Shown here piece by piece: positions 42,287-51,721 of a stretch of DNA of 59,209 bases. This stretch comes from an uncultured Bacteroidales bacterium (GTDB taxonomy: Bacteria; Bacteroidota; Bacteroidia; Bacteroidales; Bacteroidaceae). The notes under the pieces are model-generated. The model searched no databases, was not told the origin of the DNA, and saw nothing but the letters and a program-made list of their open reading frames with translations. Location: contig CADCIO010000011.1 of assembly GCA_902801475.1 (NCBI GenBank), positions 1-59,209 of the forward strand. The letters run 5' to 3'. A program made the translations under genes and the position numbers. Position 1 is the stretch's first letter; each line of letters opens with the position of its first letter.

Positions 42287-44101
42287 ATGAATCTCATCCA
42301 ACTCATGCGCAAGATTGCGCCATACGTTCGCCCCTACAAATGGCTGGTGGTCGCTACCCTATTGCTCACCCTCATCGGTTCTCTCATCGCGCAGGTCAAT
42401 GCCATTGTGCTAGACCGCACCGTCGATGCCATCAATGCCCTCGTCGTGCCCGAAGGCTTCGAATGGAGCAAGGCGGCCCATATCCTGACTGTCATCAGCA
42501 TCATCCTCTTGGGCAAGGAAGTGCTGGCAGCCATCATCCGCTATGCACAGAACTACTATGGAGAACGCATGCGCATCTTCGTCAGCAAAGACCTCTCGCA
42601 GGCTGTAGTTGACCGCATCCTCAGCTATCGTATGGCCTTCTTCTCACGCTCAGGCAATGAAACAGGCCGTCTGCAAACCCGCATCGACCAGGGTGTCAGC
42701 TCCCTCTCCTCCACAGTGCAGAACGTGTTCATCAACCTCCTGCCTATGCTCACCAGTGCCCTCTTGGCACTCATCCTCATGTTCTCCGCAAACGTGTATG
42801 TGGGACTCACTGCCCTACTCATCGTACCCATCTACATCTGGCTTGCCTTGGCACAAGCACGTCGCCTCAAAGGCTGGCGCTCCAATATGCGACATTTCCG
42901 CGAAACGAAAAGTTCCGGGTTGGTGGGCATCATCGAGAGCATGAACGTAATCAAGTCCTTCAATCGCGAGAACATCGAGAGCCAGAAGCAATGGGACATC
43001 CAAACGCAGTTCACCGACAATCAGATGCTTGTCCGCAAGACCTCCTTCCGTTTCGACGGCATGAAGAGCCTCGTGCAACAGGTCGGCACTGTGCTCATCA
43101 TCATCCTCACCGCCTACCTCGTCCTCATCGAATATCCAGGCATGAGTATCGGTAAAATCATGTACCACGTCATGCTCTTCGCCAACGTCACAGCCCCCAT
43201 CACCCAGTTGCAGTTCATCTTCGACTCCCTCAACGATGCCCTCATCTATGCTGAAGGCTTCTTCGACATCCTCGATGCCAAAGACGAGAAAGAGCCCACA
43301 GGCACTTATCGCCCCGACAAGGTGAAAGGCGAATTCGAGATTCGTGGCGTCGATTTCACCTACCCCAACGGCACCAAGGCGCTCCACAACATCAACATGA
43401 CCATCGAGAGTGGAGAGATTACCGCCTTTGTCGGACTCTCAGGAGCAGGTAAATCCACCATCGTCAACCTCCTCGACAAATTCTACGAACCCGACTGCGG
43501 ACAGATCCTGCTCGATGGCGTTGATCTGCATGACTACGACACCCAGTTCCTCCGTGACCACATCGGACTCGTCCTTCAGAAGAACCACATCTTCGAAGGC
43601 ACCATCGAAGAGAACATCCGTTATGGCAAGACCGACGCCACTGAAGATGAGGTGATTGAGGCAGCCCAGAAAGCCTACATCTATGACCAGGTGATGAAGC
43701 TGCCCAAGGGGATGCAGAGCCAGGCCACAGCCCTCTCTGGAGGTCAACAGCAGCGCATCGCCATCGCACGCATGTTCCTCAAGAATCCCCCCATCATCTT
43801 CCTCGACGAACCCACCGCCAGCCTCGATGCCGTCGCCACAGAGCAAATCAAAGCCTCCATTGATGCCATCAAGCGCGACCGTACCGTCATCATCATCAGC
43901 CACAGCATCAGCCAGATCATCGATTCCGACATGGTCTATGCCCTCAAGGACGGCCGTGTAGAACAATCGGGCAACCCAGACGAGCTCTACCAGAAAGGTG
44001 GTGTCTATAAAGATATCCTCGATGCCTCTGCACGCAGTCTCAACATAGACAAACTCGCCCACACCCTCGACCACAATGGCGACGGGCAACTCTTCGACTA
44101 A
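42287..44101 (+). CDS. ABC exporter, fused permease and ATPase (MsbA/MDR-like)
   Basis: 604 residues from the ATG at 42287. Six membrane helices in the first 310 residues, then one nucleotide-binding domain: Walker A GLSGAGKST at about 383, Q-loop VLQKNHIFEGT, signature LSGGQQQRI at about 483, Walker B IIFLDEPTASLDA and the H-loop IIISHSIS. It works as a dimer exporting lipids, drugs or peptides; the substrate cannot be told. Monocistronic, bounded by its own promoter and terminator. Codon use is strongly C-ending. Confidence 0.9.
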   Translation: MNLIQLMRKIAPYVRPYKWLVVATLLLTLIGSLIAQVNAIVLDRTVDAINALVVPEGFEWSKAAHILTVISIILLGKEVLAAIIRYAQNYYGERMRIFVSKDLSQAVVDRILSYRMAFFSRSGNETGRLQTRIDQGVSSLSSTVQNVFINLLPMLTSALLALILMFSANVYVGLTALLIVPIYIWLALAQARRLKGWRSNMRHFRETKSSGLVGIIESMNVIKSFNRENIESQKQWDIQTQFTDNQMLVRKTSFRFDGMKSLVQQVGTVLIIILTAYLVLIEYPGMSIGKIMYHVMLFANVTAPITQLQFIFDSLNDALIYAEGFFDILDAKDEKEPTGTYRPDKVKGEFEIRGVDFTYPNGTKALHNINMTIESGEITAFVGLSGAGKSTIVNLLDKFYEPDCGQILLDGVDLHDYDTQFLRDHIGLVLQKNHIFEGTIEENIRYGKTDATEDEVIEAAQKAYIYDQVMKLPKGMQSQATALSGGQQQRIAIARMFLKNPPIIFLDEPTASLDAVATEQIKASIDAIKRDRTVIIISHSISQIIDSDMVYALKDGRVEQSGNPDELYQKGGVYKDILDASARSLNIDKLAHTLDHNGDGQLFD

Positions 44102-44135
44102 AACCCTAAACGACCGAACATAAACAAAAAAACGT

Positions 44136-44166
44136 CCGTTCTTTACAATAAAGAGCGGGATTTTTT
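44136..44166 (+). terminator. Terminator abutting the thyA promoter
   Basis: Ten-base stem (CCGTTCTTTA at 44136-44145 with TAAAGAGCGG at 44149-44158, one G:U pair), three-base loop, then GA and six T. The T-run ends two bases before the next -7 box. Confidence 0.85.
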
Positions 44167-44167
44167 G

Positions 44168-44175
44168 TACCTTTG
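44168..44175 (+). promoter_or_regulatory. -7 box of thyA
   Basis: TACCTTTG, 59 bases before the thyA ATG. The preceding terminator hairpin covers the -33 position. Confidence 0.7.
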
Positions 44176-44234
44176 CAAAAGAAATCAAAAAGAGAAGAGA
44201 AAAATATGAGAAAGTTATTAAAATAGACAATAGA

Positions 44235-45029
44235 ATGAAACCATATCTTGACTTACTCGACCGCATCCTGAAAGAAGGGGTGCAGAAGGGCGACCGAACT
44301 GGTACAGGCACCATATCGGTGTTTGGCAACCAGATGCGCTTCAACTTGCAGGAAGGCTTCCCCTTGCTGACTACGAAGAAGCTGCACTTGAAATCAATTA
44401 TCTATGAACTGCTGTGGTTCTTGCAGGGCAACACGAATGCGAAGTGGCTGCAAGACCGTGGGGTGAGAATTTGGAACGAGTGGGCTGACGAAGACGGCAA
44501 CTTGGGACACATCTATGGCTACCAATGGCGCAGCTGGCCTGACTACAATGGTGGTCACATCGACCAAATCAGCGAGGTGATTGACCAGATCAAGAAGAAC
44601 CCCAATTCACGCCGACTGATTGTATCTGCTTGGAATGTAGCTGATATCGACAACATGAACCTGCCCCCCTGCCACATCCTGTTCCAGTTTTATGTGGCTG
44701 ACGGCAAACTGAGTTGCCAGCTGTATCAGAGAAGTGCGGACACGTTCTTGGGTGTGCCGTTCAACATTGCCTCGTATGCCCTGCTGACCATGATGGTGGC
44801 ACAGGTGTGCGACCTGCAACCAGGCGATTTCGTCTATACGACAGGCGACACTCACCTCTATCTCGACCACCTCGAGCAGGCAAAGCTGCAATTGACACGT
44901 GAACCTCGTAAACTGCCAAAGATGAAGATCAACCCCAACGTGAAGAGCATCTTCGATTTCCAATACGAAGACTTCGAACTGGTTGATTATGACCCACATC
45001 CACATATCAAAGCAACTGTGAGCGTCTAG
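44235..45029 (+). CDS. thyA: Thymidylate synthase
   Basis: 264 residues, the same length as the E. coli enzyme. It makes dTMP from dUMP using methylene-tetrahydrofolate. The nucleophile Cys is in [11 protein letters not shown] at about residue 146. [29 protein letters not shown] and [20 protein letters not shown] are intact. folA follows after a repeat-filled spacer, the common thyA-folA pairing that recycles the dihydrofolate produced. Confidence 0.98.
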   Translation: MKPYLDLLDRILKEGVQKGDRTGTGTISVFGNQMRFNLQEGFPLLTTKKLHLKSIIYELLWFLQGNTNAKWLQDRGVRIWNEWADEDGNLGHIYGYQWRSWPDYNGGHIDQISEVIDQIKKNPNSRRLIVSAWNVADIDNMNLPPCHILFQFYVADGKLSCQLYQRSADTFLGVPFNIASYALLTMMVAQVCDLQPGDFVYTTGDTHLYLDHLEQAKLQLTREPRKLPKMKINPNVKSIFDFQYEDFELVDYDPHPHIKATVSV

Positions 45030-45033
45030 ATAA

Positions 45034-45128
45034 GTTAAAAACTATAAACTAAAAACTAAAAGTAATAGTATCCTTTATCGGGATGATTAGTAACTTATAC
45101 TTTTAGTTTTTAGTTTTTAACTTTTAGT
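45034..45128. repeat. Heptamer-arm inverted repeat element between thyA and folA
   Basis: Left arm: seven-base units GTTAAAA, ACTATAA, ACTAAAA, ACTAAAA at 45034-45061. Right arm: TTTTAGT, TTTTAGT, TTTTAAC, TTTTAGT at 45101-45128, the reverse complements. The 39-base centre has no gene. The element fills nearly the whole 104-base spacer, and its right arm ends five bases before the folA ATG, so an RNA hairpin could affect folA translation. Confidence 0.85.
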
Positions 45129-45133
45129 TATAT

Positions 45134-45622
45134 ATGATTTCAATTATTGTAGCGATAGCAGAGAACAGGGCGATTGGCTCTGAGAACAAACTGATTTATT
45201 GGTTGCCCAACGACTTGAAGCGTTTCAAGGCATTGACGACAGGCAATACCATCATCATGGGCAGACGTACATTTGAGAGCTTACCCAAAGGAGCATTGCC
45301 TAACAGACGGAACATCGTACTGTCACGCAAGGGCAAGGCTGAGGACTTCCCTGGGGCAGACCTCTACCCCACTCTCGATGCCGCTTTGGCTTCATGCGAG
45401 GGAGAGGTCTATATCATTGGGGGCGCATCTGTCTATCGCCAGGCATTGCCAAAGGCAGATCGTCTGTGTCTGACCTACATTTACGACACGCCAGAAAAGG
45501 CAGACACGTTCTTTCCAGAAATTGATGAAGATGAATGGGTGGAAACCTTCAGAGAAGAGCATGATGTGGACGAGAAGCACGCTTACAGATATGCGTTTGT
45601 AAATTTAGAGAGAAAAGCATGA
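45134..45622 (+). CDS. folA: Dihydrofolate reductase
   Basis: 162 residues (E. coli 159). NADPH-dependent reduction of dihydrofolate. Recognisable blocks are SIIVAIAENRAIGSENKLIY, WLPNDLKRFKALTTGNTIIM, GRRTFESLP and VYIIGGASVYRQALP. The stop overlaps the methyltransferase start (ATGA, 45619-45622). Confidence 0.97.
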   Translation: MISIIVAIAENRAIGSENKLIYWLPNDLKRFKALTTGNTIIMGRRTFESLPKGALPNRRNIVLSRKGKAEDFPGADLYPTLDAALASCEGEVYIIGGASVYRQALPKADRLCLTYIYDTPEKADTFFPEIDEDEWVETFREEHDVDEKHAYRYAFVNLERKA

Positions 45623-46860
45623 ATCTGCCCCAAGACTTTGAACAAATGATGACCCAGCACCTCGGCAAGGAGGAGTACGACCAACTTGCTGAGGCGCTTT
45701 CCTTGCCTGCACCCACCAGCATACGCATCAACCCCAAAAAGGTTGCGGCAGAAGGACTTGCGATGTTGAAAGAGGCAGAGCAGGTTCCTTGGTGTAAAGA
45801 CGGATTCTACTTGAAAGAGCGTCCTTCGTTCACGTTCGACCCACTCTTTCATGCAGGGTGCTACTATGTGCAGGAGGCATCGTCAATGTTCTTGTCACAC
45901 ATTCTGAACCAGTATGTAAAAGAACCTGTTGTGGCACTCGACCTCTGTGCTGCCCCTGGAGGAAAATCAACGTTGGCACTATCGGAATTGCCAGAGGGTT
46001 CGCTGCTAATAGCCAATGAGGTGGTCAGACAACGGGCAAACATCTTGGCAGAGAACATCATGAAATGGGGCAATCCCAACTGCATCGTGACCAACAACTA
46101 TGCCGAAGACTTCCAGGCATTCAGCGATGCGTTCGACCTAATCATCTGCGATGCACCCTGCTCGGGTGAAGGCATGTTTCGCAAAGACCCGAACAGTATC
46201 GAAGAATGGAGTTTCGCTAATGTGGACACGTGCTGGAGACGGCAACGCGACATCGTACGTGATATTTGGCACACCCTGAAAGAAGGTGGACTGTTCATCT
46301 ATAGCACTTGCACCTACAACCCTCTGGAGGATGAAGAAAATGTTGCTTGGATGGCAAAGACCCTGGGGGCAGAAGTGTTATCGTGCCATCCTTTGAAAGA
46401 ATGGGGACTGACAGAGACCAACACACATTTCTATCCCCATCGCATCAAGGGTGAAGGTTTCTTTATCAGCGTATTACGGAAAACTGCTGATGAGGAAGAA
46501 GTGGGGAGTCATCGGCGAAAGAACAAGTCCGATCGCTTGTTGCAATTGGCGAGACGCACCTTGAAAGTGGTGTACGCTGGTATGGAAGACCCCATGCAAA
46601 CCGACAAGCATGGACGTCCTAATCACAGCCTTGCCATGTTGAGCAACCTCAATCGGGATACCTTCCCAATGGTGGATGTATCAGAAGAACAAGCCATTGC
46701 CTATCTTCGCACAGAAGCTTTGCAACTGCCGGCCGACACCCCAAAAGGGTATGTGATCATCACTTATCAAGGACATCCCCTCGGCTTTGTCAAGAACATT
46801 GGTAATAGGGCAAACAACCTCTATCCTACGGAATGGAGAATCAGAAAAACAAATTTTTAG
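45619..46860 (+). CDS. RsmF/RsmB-type RNA 5-methylcytosine methyltransferase
   Basis: 413 residues. NOL1/NOP2/Sun family: SAM-binding LDLCAAPGGKSTLAL, catalytic pair DAPCSGEGMFRK (Cys at about 180) and STCTYNPLEDEENV (Cys at about 230). The C-terminal domain with GYVIITYQGHPLGFVKNIGN resembles the RNA-binding part of RsmF (16S rRNA m5C1407). Whether the target is rRNA or tRNA is not fixed by sequence. Its TAG stop is part of a heptamer repeat. Confidence 0.9.
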   Translation: MNLPQDFEQMMTQHLGKEEYDQLAEALSLPAPTSIRINPKKVAAEGLAMLKEAEQVPWCKDGFYLKERPSFTFDPLFHAGCYYVQEASSMFLSHILNQYVKEPVVALDLCAAPGGKSTLALSELPEGSLLIANEVVRQRANILAENIMKWGNPNCIVTNNYAEDFQAFSDAFDLIICDAPCSGEGMFRKDPNSIEEWSFANVDTCWRRQRDIVRDIWHTLKEGGLFIYSTCTYNPLEDEENVAWMAKTLGAEVLSCHPLKEWGLTETNTHFYPHRIKGEGFFISVLRKTADEEEVGSHRRKNKSDRLLQLARRTLKVVYAGMEDPMQTDKHGRPNHSLAMLSNLNRDTFPMVDVSEEQAIAYLRTEALQLPADTPKGYVIITYQGHPLGFVKNIGNRANNLYPTEWRIRKTNF

Positions 46861-46874
46861 TTTTTTAGTTTTTG
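46854..46874. repeat. Short heptamer-type repeat at a stop codon
   Basis: TTTTTAG, TTTTTTAG and TTTTTG in succession. The first contains the stop codon of the methyltransferase gene, and the last supplies the TTG of the promoter at 46893. The unit resembles that of the thyA-folA element. Confidence 0.55.
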
Positions 46875-46892
46875 ATTCTCAAATTAAATCAC

Positions 46893-46900
46893 TATCTTTG
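46893..46900 (+). promoter_or_regulatory. Promoter with -33 and -7 elements
   Basis: TATCTTTG at 46893-46900 with TTTG at 46871-46874, separated by 18 bases, close to the Bacteroidetes sigma-ABfr pattern. The gene starts at 46930. Confidence 0.75.
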
Positions 46901-46929
46901 CACACGAAAAACTTAACTAATTAACACAA

Positions 46930-47517
46930 ATGAATTTATACGTACGATATTTTGACCACGAATACTTGGCAAAGTCTGTGGATGACGCCCTCGAGTTTCT
47001 TAGTTCTATACCAGAAATCAAATTGGAAAGCAATGCAGCCAGCCGCATCACCACTTTTCTCAATTCATCCAACCTCTACCCTTTCCGTTTGAAAGTAAGC
47101 TATTCCAACTATGTGCTCTTCTTGAAGACTGAAGCTGAAAATTTGGAGCAGTTCAAGGAGGAGGAAGCATTGCGCAAGGAGCAGAAGATTGACCGTGTTT
47201 CCACAATGGCAGAACGCAAGAAGAGCATCATTGATGCCCTCAACGAAGAAAATATAGGCTGGTGGGAAGCAGGACTGACTTTCAAGCGCGTACTGATCAT
47301 TCCAGAGACTGGCAAGTGCAAGTATGTGGACACTCCCTTCCGTGCGCGCCTCAAGGCTGTCAGTGCCATTGATGCCTACAACCGCATCGTTGACCACTTG
47401 AAGAGTCGCCCAGAGGTTGACCCACGTTCCCAGTTCCCATCTGCCAAGAGCGAAAAGTTTGAATATCAGTTTATCGGAGAAGACGAGTCAACTGAGGAAG
47501 AGGCCGTCAACGAATAA
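46930..47517 (+). CDS. Conserved-looking cytoplasmic protein of unknown function
   Basis: 195 residues with no signal peptide and no membrane helix. A central charged helix (about 70-105: ENLEQFKEEEALRKEQK), then WWEAGLTFKRVLIIPETGKCKYVDTPFRAR, and an acidic tail (EDESTEEEAVNE). I recognise no domain. It has its own good promoter at 46893 and is convergent with porE, with only 8 bases between stops and no obvious terminator there. Confidence 0.75.
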   Translation: MNLYVRYFDHEYLAKSVDDALEFLSSIPEIKLESNAASRITTFLNSSNLYPFRLKVSYSNYVLFLKTEAENLEQFKEEEALRKEQKIDRVSTMAERKKSIIDALNEENIGWWEAGLTFKRVLIIPETGKCKYVDTPFRARLKAVSAIDAYNRIVDHLKSRPEVDPRSQFPSAKSEKFEYQFIGEDESTEEEAVNE

Positions 47518-47525
47518 CAAGCATT

Positions 47526-49619
47526 TTAGAAGATGAAGTTCTCCTCTTCATCTGCTTCTTCCTTACGTTTGGCAGCAGCCTTGCGTTCTTCCTCTTCAGG
47601 TTTATATTCATTGAGCGTCGTGCCGTAGGTGGTACGAAGCACACGGAATTCCGTGCGGCGATTCAGGGCGTTCAGCACCTCCTGCTCGTCCTTATCCTTG
47701 ATACGCAGGATGTAGTTCTCTGTCAAGGTGTCATTCACCTGCACCTCCACCTTCGGATCGCCAGCAAGGAGGGTTTCCGCCAGTTTCTTGGAAATAATCT
47801 TTGGACGCGATTCACCATAACCAACAGCCGTAAGGCGGTCTTTGGCGATGCCGTGCTGGATGAGGTAGCGTACCACAGATTCAGCACGCCTTTGAGACAG
47901 GCGCTGGTTGTAATCATCGTTACCTCGATAGTCACAATGGGCTGACAATTCGATGGTGATGTTGGGGTTCTCATTCATCATGTCCACCAGTTTGTCAAGA
48001 GCCTCTGTCGATTCAGGCGTGAGGTCTGCACGGTCGAACTCATAGAAGATATTGTCGATGAGCACAGGCACATTGATAGGCGGCAGAGGGAACTGCAACG
48101 TGTATTCGTGACTTTCCTCCTCATCCTCCACATCCACACGGATTTCATTCTTCACATTGAGGTAGCCCTTGCAAGTGCCCAACAACACATAATCCACACC
48201 AGGCTTCAGCACCTGAGTGAACGAGCCATCACCCTTCACAGAGAGTTTCAGGTTGGTACCGTCGTTGCCCACCATATAGACGAGGGCTTCAGGCAGTTCA
48301 TAACCGTCCTTCTCATACACCCAACCCGTCACCGTCTGCAGAATCTCAGGACATTCGAAAGAAAAGAGGTGTTCCCATCCCTTACCGTCATTACGTGAAG
48401 AAGAGAAGAAACCACGATTGTGCACTCCTTCGAACGTCATACCGAAATCGTCGGCAGATGAGTTAAGCGGATATTGCTGATTCTCCACGATCGTCCCACG
48501 AATGGAGTCTTCGTGTGCTATGAAAATGTCCAAGCCACCCATTCCTGGATGACCATCTGAAGAGAAATAGAGGTCACCATTAGGTCGGAAAGAAGGAAAC
48601 ATCTCATCGCCTGCCGTATTGATGGGACGACCAAGATTCTCCATTCCTCCAAAACCGCTCTGAAGAATGCGTGTACGCCAGATGTCCAAACCACCTTCAC
48701 CTCCCTGTGCATCGCTGACGAAATAGAGCCATTCACCATCAGGACTGACGGCAGGATGGGCAAAGGAAGTCAACGTGTCGCGTGAAATGGCACACTTGGT
48801 TGGCTTACTCCAAGAGGCATCGCTGCGTTGCGACTGCCAAATCTCTGCATAACGAGGGTAATCAGGATCGCTGGAACAACGGGTGAAGTACATGGTCTTG
48901 CCGTCAGGACTGAGGCATGAAGCCCCTTCGTCATACTCCGTATTCACCTCACCCTCTATGGCTTCCACGGCTTGCCACTTGCCCTGTTCATTCTTTCGAG
49001 AGAAGAAGAGGTCACCAAAATTCAAGCCTGTCACTCCAGAGATGTCATCACCTTGCGCTTCCTTACGTGTAGAGGAAAGCACCAATTGACTGGCATCATC
49101 ACCCACCAACATCGGGCTGTAATCAGACCTGCGCGAATTGAAAATTGTCTCCTTCTTAATCTTATACTGATTGGGCTTGGCCTTCCATTGTGGACCTAAT
49201 TCGCACGACAGTAACCCGCTGCGAGCCAATTCATTATCAGGGTCTAATTCAAGATATTGATGAAAGTTCTGTGCCGCCTGCTTATACTGTCCCGCCTTCA
49301 ACTGCTGACGAGCCAGATGCAAGTAAACCAGGCTATCGGGAATATGATATCGGATGGCATTCGTATAAGCCGCCATCGCTTTCTGCGTATAACCAATGTG
49401 ACGGTAGCACTCACCCATCATGAAAGCACGCACAGCCCGCTTCTCCTTATCCTTGGGCGCACAACGAGAATACGACTTCTTGTAGTTGATGCTCGCCGCA
49501 TAGTATTCCCCGATGGCATAGCTCTGTTCTGCCTTCTTGAACGCTACACCCTCGTTGCTACACGCCACCACCATCAAAGCCGCAATATATATCAATATGT
49601 GGAGAATCTTCCTTTCCAT
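47526..49619 (-). CDS. porE: PorE-like T9SS lipoprotein (TPR, beta-propeller, CRD, OmpA_C)
   Basis: 697 residues. Lipobox LMVVAC (Cys at about 20). TPR repeats follow (about 27-140: AAYTNAIRYHIPDSLVYLHLA, AAQNFHQYLELDPDNELA, cited in part), then PD40/WD-like propeller blades (LSPDGKTMYFTR, VSPDGEWLYFVSD, FRPNGDLYFSSDG), a carboxypeptidase-regulatory-like domain (TVTGWVYEKDGYELPEALV), and a C-terminal OmpA-like peptidoglycan-binding domain (IELSAHCDYRGNDDYNQRLS). This order is that of P. gingivalis PorE, which anchors the type IX secretion machine to the wall. Other OmpA lipoproteins share parts of this layout, so the name rests on architecture. Confidence 0.8.
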   Translation of the reverse strand: MERKILHILIYIAALMVVACSNEGVAFKKAEQSYAIGEYYAASINYKKSYSRCAPKDKEKRAVRAFMMGECYRHIGYTQKAMAAYTNAIRYHIPDSLVYLHLARQQLKAGQYKQAAQNFHQYLELDPDNELARSGLLSCELGPQWKAKPNQYKIKKETIFNSRRSDYSPMLVGDDASQLVLSSTRKEAQGDDISGVTGLNFGDLFFSRKNEQGKWQAVEAIEGEVNTEYDEGASCLSPDGKTMYFTRCSSDPDYPRYAEIWQSQRSDASWSKPTKCAISRDTLTSFAHPAVSPDGEWLYFVSDAQGGEGGLDIWRTRILQSGFGGMENLGRPINTAGDEMFPSFRPNGDLYFSSDGHPGMGGLDIFIAHEDSIRGTIVENQQYPLNSSADDFGMTFEGVHNRGFFSSSRNDGKGWEHLFSFECPEILQTVTGWVYEKDGYELPEALVYMVGNDGTNLKLSVKGDGSFTQVLKPGVDYVLLGTCKGYLNVKNEIRVDVEDEEESHEYTLQFPLPPINVPVLIDNIFYEFDRADLTPESTEALDKLVDMMNENPNITIELSAHCDYRGNDDYNQRLSQRRAESVVRYLIQHGIAKDRLTAVGYGESRPKIISKKLAETLLAGDPKVEVQVNDTLTENYILRIKDKDEQEVLNALNRRTEFRVLRTTYGTTLNEYKPEEEERKAAAKRKEEADEEENFIF

Positions 49620-49754
49620 ACCTCTAAAAACGAAAAAAAGGCTCCATTATTGTATATTTGTTTGTCCAAAGGTGAATTTAAAGTAAATAACCAGAAACAT
49701 CTACAACTCTGGTATCTACGTGACGGCATAAAGTGCCAAATGCAAAATAAGCAT

Positions 49755-49793
49755 AAAAAAAGACTCGCATCAAAATGGTGCGAGTCTCTTTTT
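49755..49793 (-). terminator. Rho-independent terminator of the GGGtGRT operon
   Basis: Nine-base stem (AGACTCGCA at 49761-49769 with TGCGAGTCT at 49779-49787). Read on the minus strand it ends in a run of T. It lies 14 bases past the GGGtGRT stop. Confidence 0.85.
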
Positions 49794-49806
49794 ATATATA
49801 TACGTA

Positions 49807-50817
49807 TTACTTGTTGAGTGCAAGTGCTACGTTCACAGCGCATGCAACGGTGCAACCTACCATTGGGTTGTTACCAATGCCGAGGAAGCCCATCATTTCA
49901 ACGTGAGCAGGAACAGAAGAAGAACCTGCGAACTGAGCGTCAGAGTGCATACGGCCAAGGGTATCTGTCATACCGTAAGATGCTGGACCTGCTGCCATGT
50001 TGTCTGGGTGCAACGTACGACCAGTACCACCACCAGAAGCTACTGAGAAGTATGGCTTGCCTGCGAGCACGCGCTCCTTCTTGTAAGTACCAGCTACTGG
50101 GTGCTGGAAACGAGTTGGGTTGGTAGAGTTACCAGTGATGGAAACGTCCACGTTCTCCTTCCAGAGGATGGCAACACCCTCACGAACGTCGTCAGCGCCG
50201 TAGCAGTTCACCTTGGCACGAGGACCATCTGAGTAAGCCTTCTCCTTCACCACCTTGAGTTCGCCAGTGAAGTAGTCGAACTTGGTCTGAACGTATGTGA
50301 AGCCATTGATACGAGAGATGATCATGGCAGCGTCCTTACCAAGACCGTTGAGGATGCAACGGAGTGGCTTTTTACGTACCTTGTTGGCCATCTCAGCAAT
50401 CTTGATGGCGCCCTCAGCAGCAGCGAATGACTCGTGACCTGCGAGGAATGCGAAGCACTCAGTCTCTTCGCGGAGCAGACGAGCAGCGAGGTTACCGTGA
50501 CCGATACCCACCTTACGGTCGTCAGCCACAGAACCAGGAATGCAGAATGCCTGCAGACCGATACCGATAGCCTCGGCAGCGTCAGCAGCGTTCTTGCAGC
50601 CTTTCTTCAGAGCGATAGCAGAACCTACCACGTAAGCCCACTTTGCATTCTCGAAGCAGATGCGCTGAGTTTCTTCACATGTCATGTATGGATCGAGACC
50701 TGCCTTTTCGCAGATTTCGTTAGCCTCTTCGATAGAGGAAATGCCGTTCTCGTTCAAAGCAGCCAAAATCTGCTTCATGCGACGGTCTTGTGATTCGAAT
50801 TTCACTTCTCTAATCAT
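49807..50817 (-). CDS. GGGtGRT family protein
   Basis: 336 residues, soluble, with no signal peptide. The family name motif is present as SVASGGGTGRTLHPDNMAAG. Other conserved-looking blocks are CILNGLGKDAAMIISRINGF, SITGNSTNPTRFQHPVAGTY and MMGFLGIGNNPMVGCTVACA. Several cysteines and histidines (GIGHGN, AGHESF) could bind metal. Function is not known; the family travels with an Fe-S scaffold-like protein, here encoded 18 bases upstream. The regular codon use suggests good expression. Confidence 0.88.
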   Translation of the reverse strand: MIREVKFESQDRRMKQILAALNENGISSIEEANEICEKAGLDPYMTCEETQRICFENAKWAYVVGSAIALKKGCKNAADAAEAIGIGLQAFCIPGSVADDRKVGIGHGNLAARLLREETECFAFLAGHESFAAAEGAIKIAEMANKVRKKPLRCILNGLGKDAAMIISRINGFTYVQTKFDYFTGELKVVKEKAYSDGPRAKVNCYGADDVREGVAILWKENVDVSITGNSTNPTRFQHPVAGTYKKERVLAGKPYFSVASGGGTGRTLHPDNMAAGPASYGMTDTLGRMHSDAQFAGSSSVPAHVEMMGFLGIGNNPMVGCTVACAVNVALALNK

Positions 50818-50835
50818 AGTCTGTTTCCTCCTTTA

Positions 50836-51537
50836 TTATTCTTTACGTGGGTCAATAGATTTAACAACTCCTTGTTCTGGCTTCGTGCGGCCATAAGTGC
50901 CTGTAACGCTCTTGAGTGCCTCGTTAGCGTCCATGCCCTTCTTAACAGCCTCCATGAACTTGCCCATGTGAACATACTCATAACCACAAACCTCGTTGTC
51001 TTCGTCGAGGAACATCTTGGTGATGTAACCCTCAGTGAGCTGGAGGTAGCGAGTGCCCTTGAGCTTTGTGCCGTAGAGTGTACCGCACTGAGATACGAGT
51101 CCCTTACCGAGGTCTTCCAGACCTGCGCCGATTACAAGACCACCCTCAGAGAAAGCAGACTGAGTACGACCGTAAACAATCTGGAGGAAGAGTTCGCGCA
51201 TAGCTGTGTTGATAGCATCGCAAACAAGGTCTGTGTTCAAAGCCTCAAGAATAGTCTTGCCAGGAAGAATCTCAGATGCCATAGCGGCAGAGTGAGTCAT
51301 ACCTGAACAACCGATGGTCTCAACGAGACATTCCTCGATGATACCTTCCTTCACATTGAGGGAGAGCTTGCAGCAACCCTGCTGTGGTGCACACCAACCA
51401 ATACCGTGTGTCATGCCTGAGATGTCCTTAATCTCCTTTGCCTGAATCCACTTTCCTTCTTCTGGAATTGGAGCTGGTCCGTGATTAGGGCCTTTGGCTA
51501 CACAGCACATTTCCTGTACTTCTTTTGAATAAACCAT
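50836..51537 (-). CDS. IscU/NifU-like Fe-S scaffold-type protein partnered with GGGtGRT
   Basis: 233 residues. Related to the NifU/IscU N-terminal scaffold fold: TIGCSGMTHSAAMASEILPG corresponds to the GCGAAIASSSxAT block of scaffolds. Additional cysteines occur in MCCVAKGPNHGPAP and GWCAPQQGCCKLSL. It is longer than IscU (about 128 residues), and the extra C-terminal part ends EALKSVTGTYGRTKPEQG. A dedicated cluster scaffold for GGGtGRT or its substrate is a plausible role, but unproven. A TAATTTTG box at 51598-51605 on the minus strand may be its promoter. Confidence 0.8.
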   Translation of the reverse strand: MVYSKEVQEMCCVAKGPNHGPAPIPEEGKWIQAKEIKDISGMTHGIGWCAPQQGCCKLSLNVKEGIIEECLVETIGCSGMTHSAAMASEILPGKTILEALNTDLVCDAINTAMRELFLQIVYGRTQSAFSEGGLVIGAGLEDLGKGLVSQCGTLYGTKLKGTRYLQLTEGYITKMFLDEDNEVCGYEYVHMGKFMEAVKKGMDANEALKSVTGTYGRTKPEQGVVKSIDPRKE

Positions 51538-51689
51538 AATTGTAAACCAATATTTATTAATTAATAAAAAATATGTGTGTTTTCATCAAAAAGTTTGCAA
51601 AATTACTAATAAAAAATAAGAAGAGAGCAGAAAATGAAAAAAAATTTTTCAAATGCCTTGATTTTTTTTGCAAAGAAGGAGAAAAACGG

Positions 51690-51697
51690 TATCTTTG
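51690..51697 (+). promoter_or_regulatory. Promoter of the DUF6057 operon
   Basis: TATCTTTG at 51690-51697 with TTTG at 51667-51670, spaced by 19 bases, a good sigma-ABfr-type promoter. It lies downstream of a possible earlier in-frame start at 51668 and so selects the ATG at 51722. Confidence 0.8.
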
Positions 51698-51721
51698 CAT
51701 CCAAAATTACACCAAACAAAC

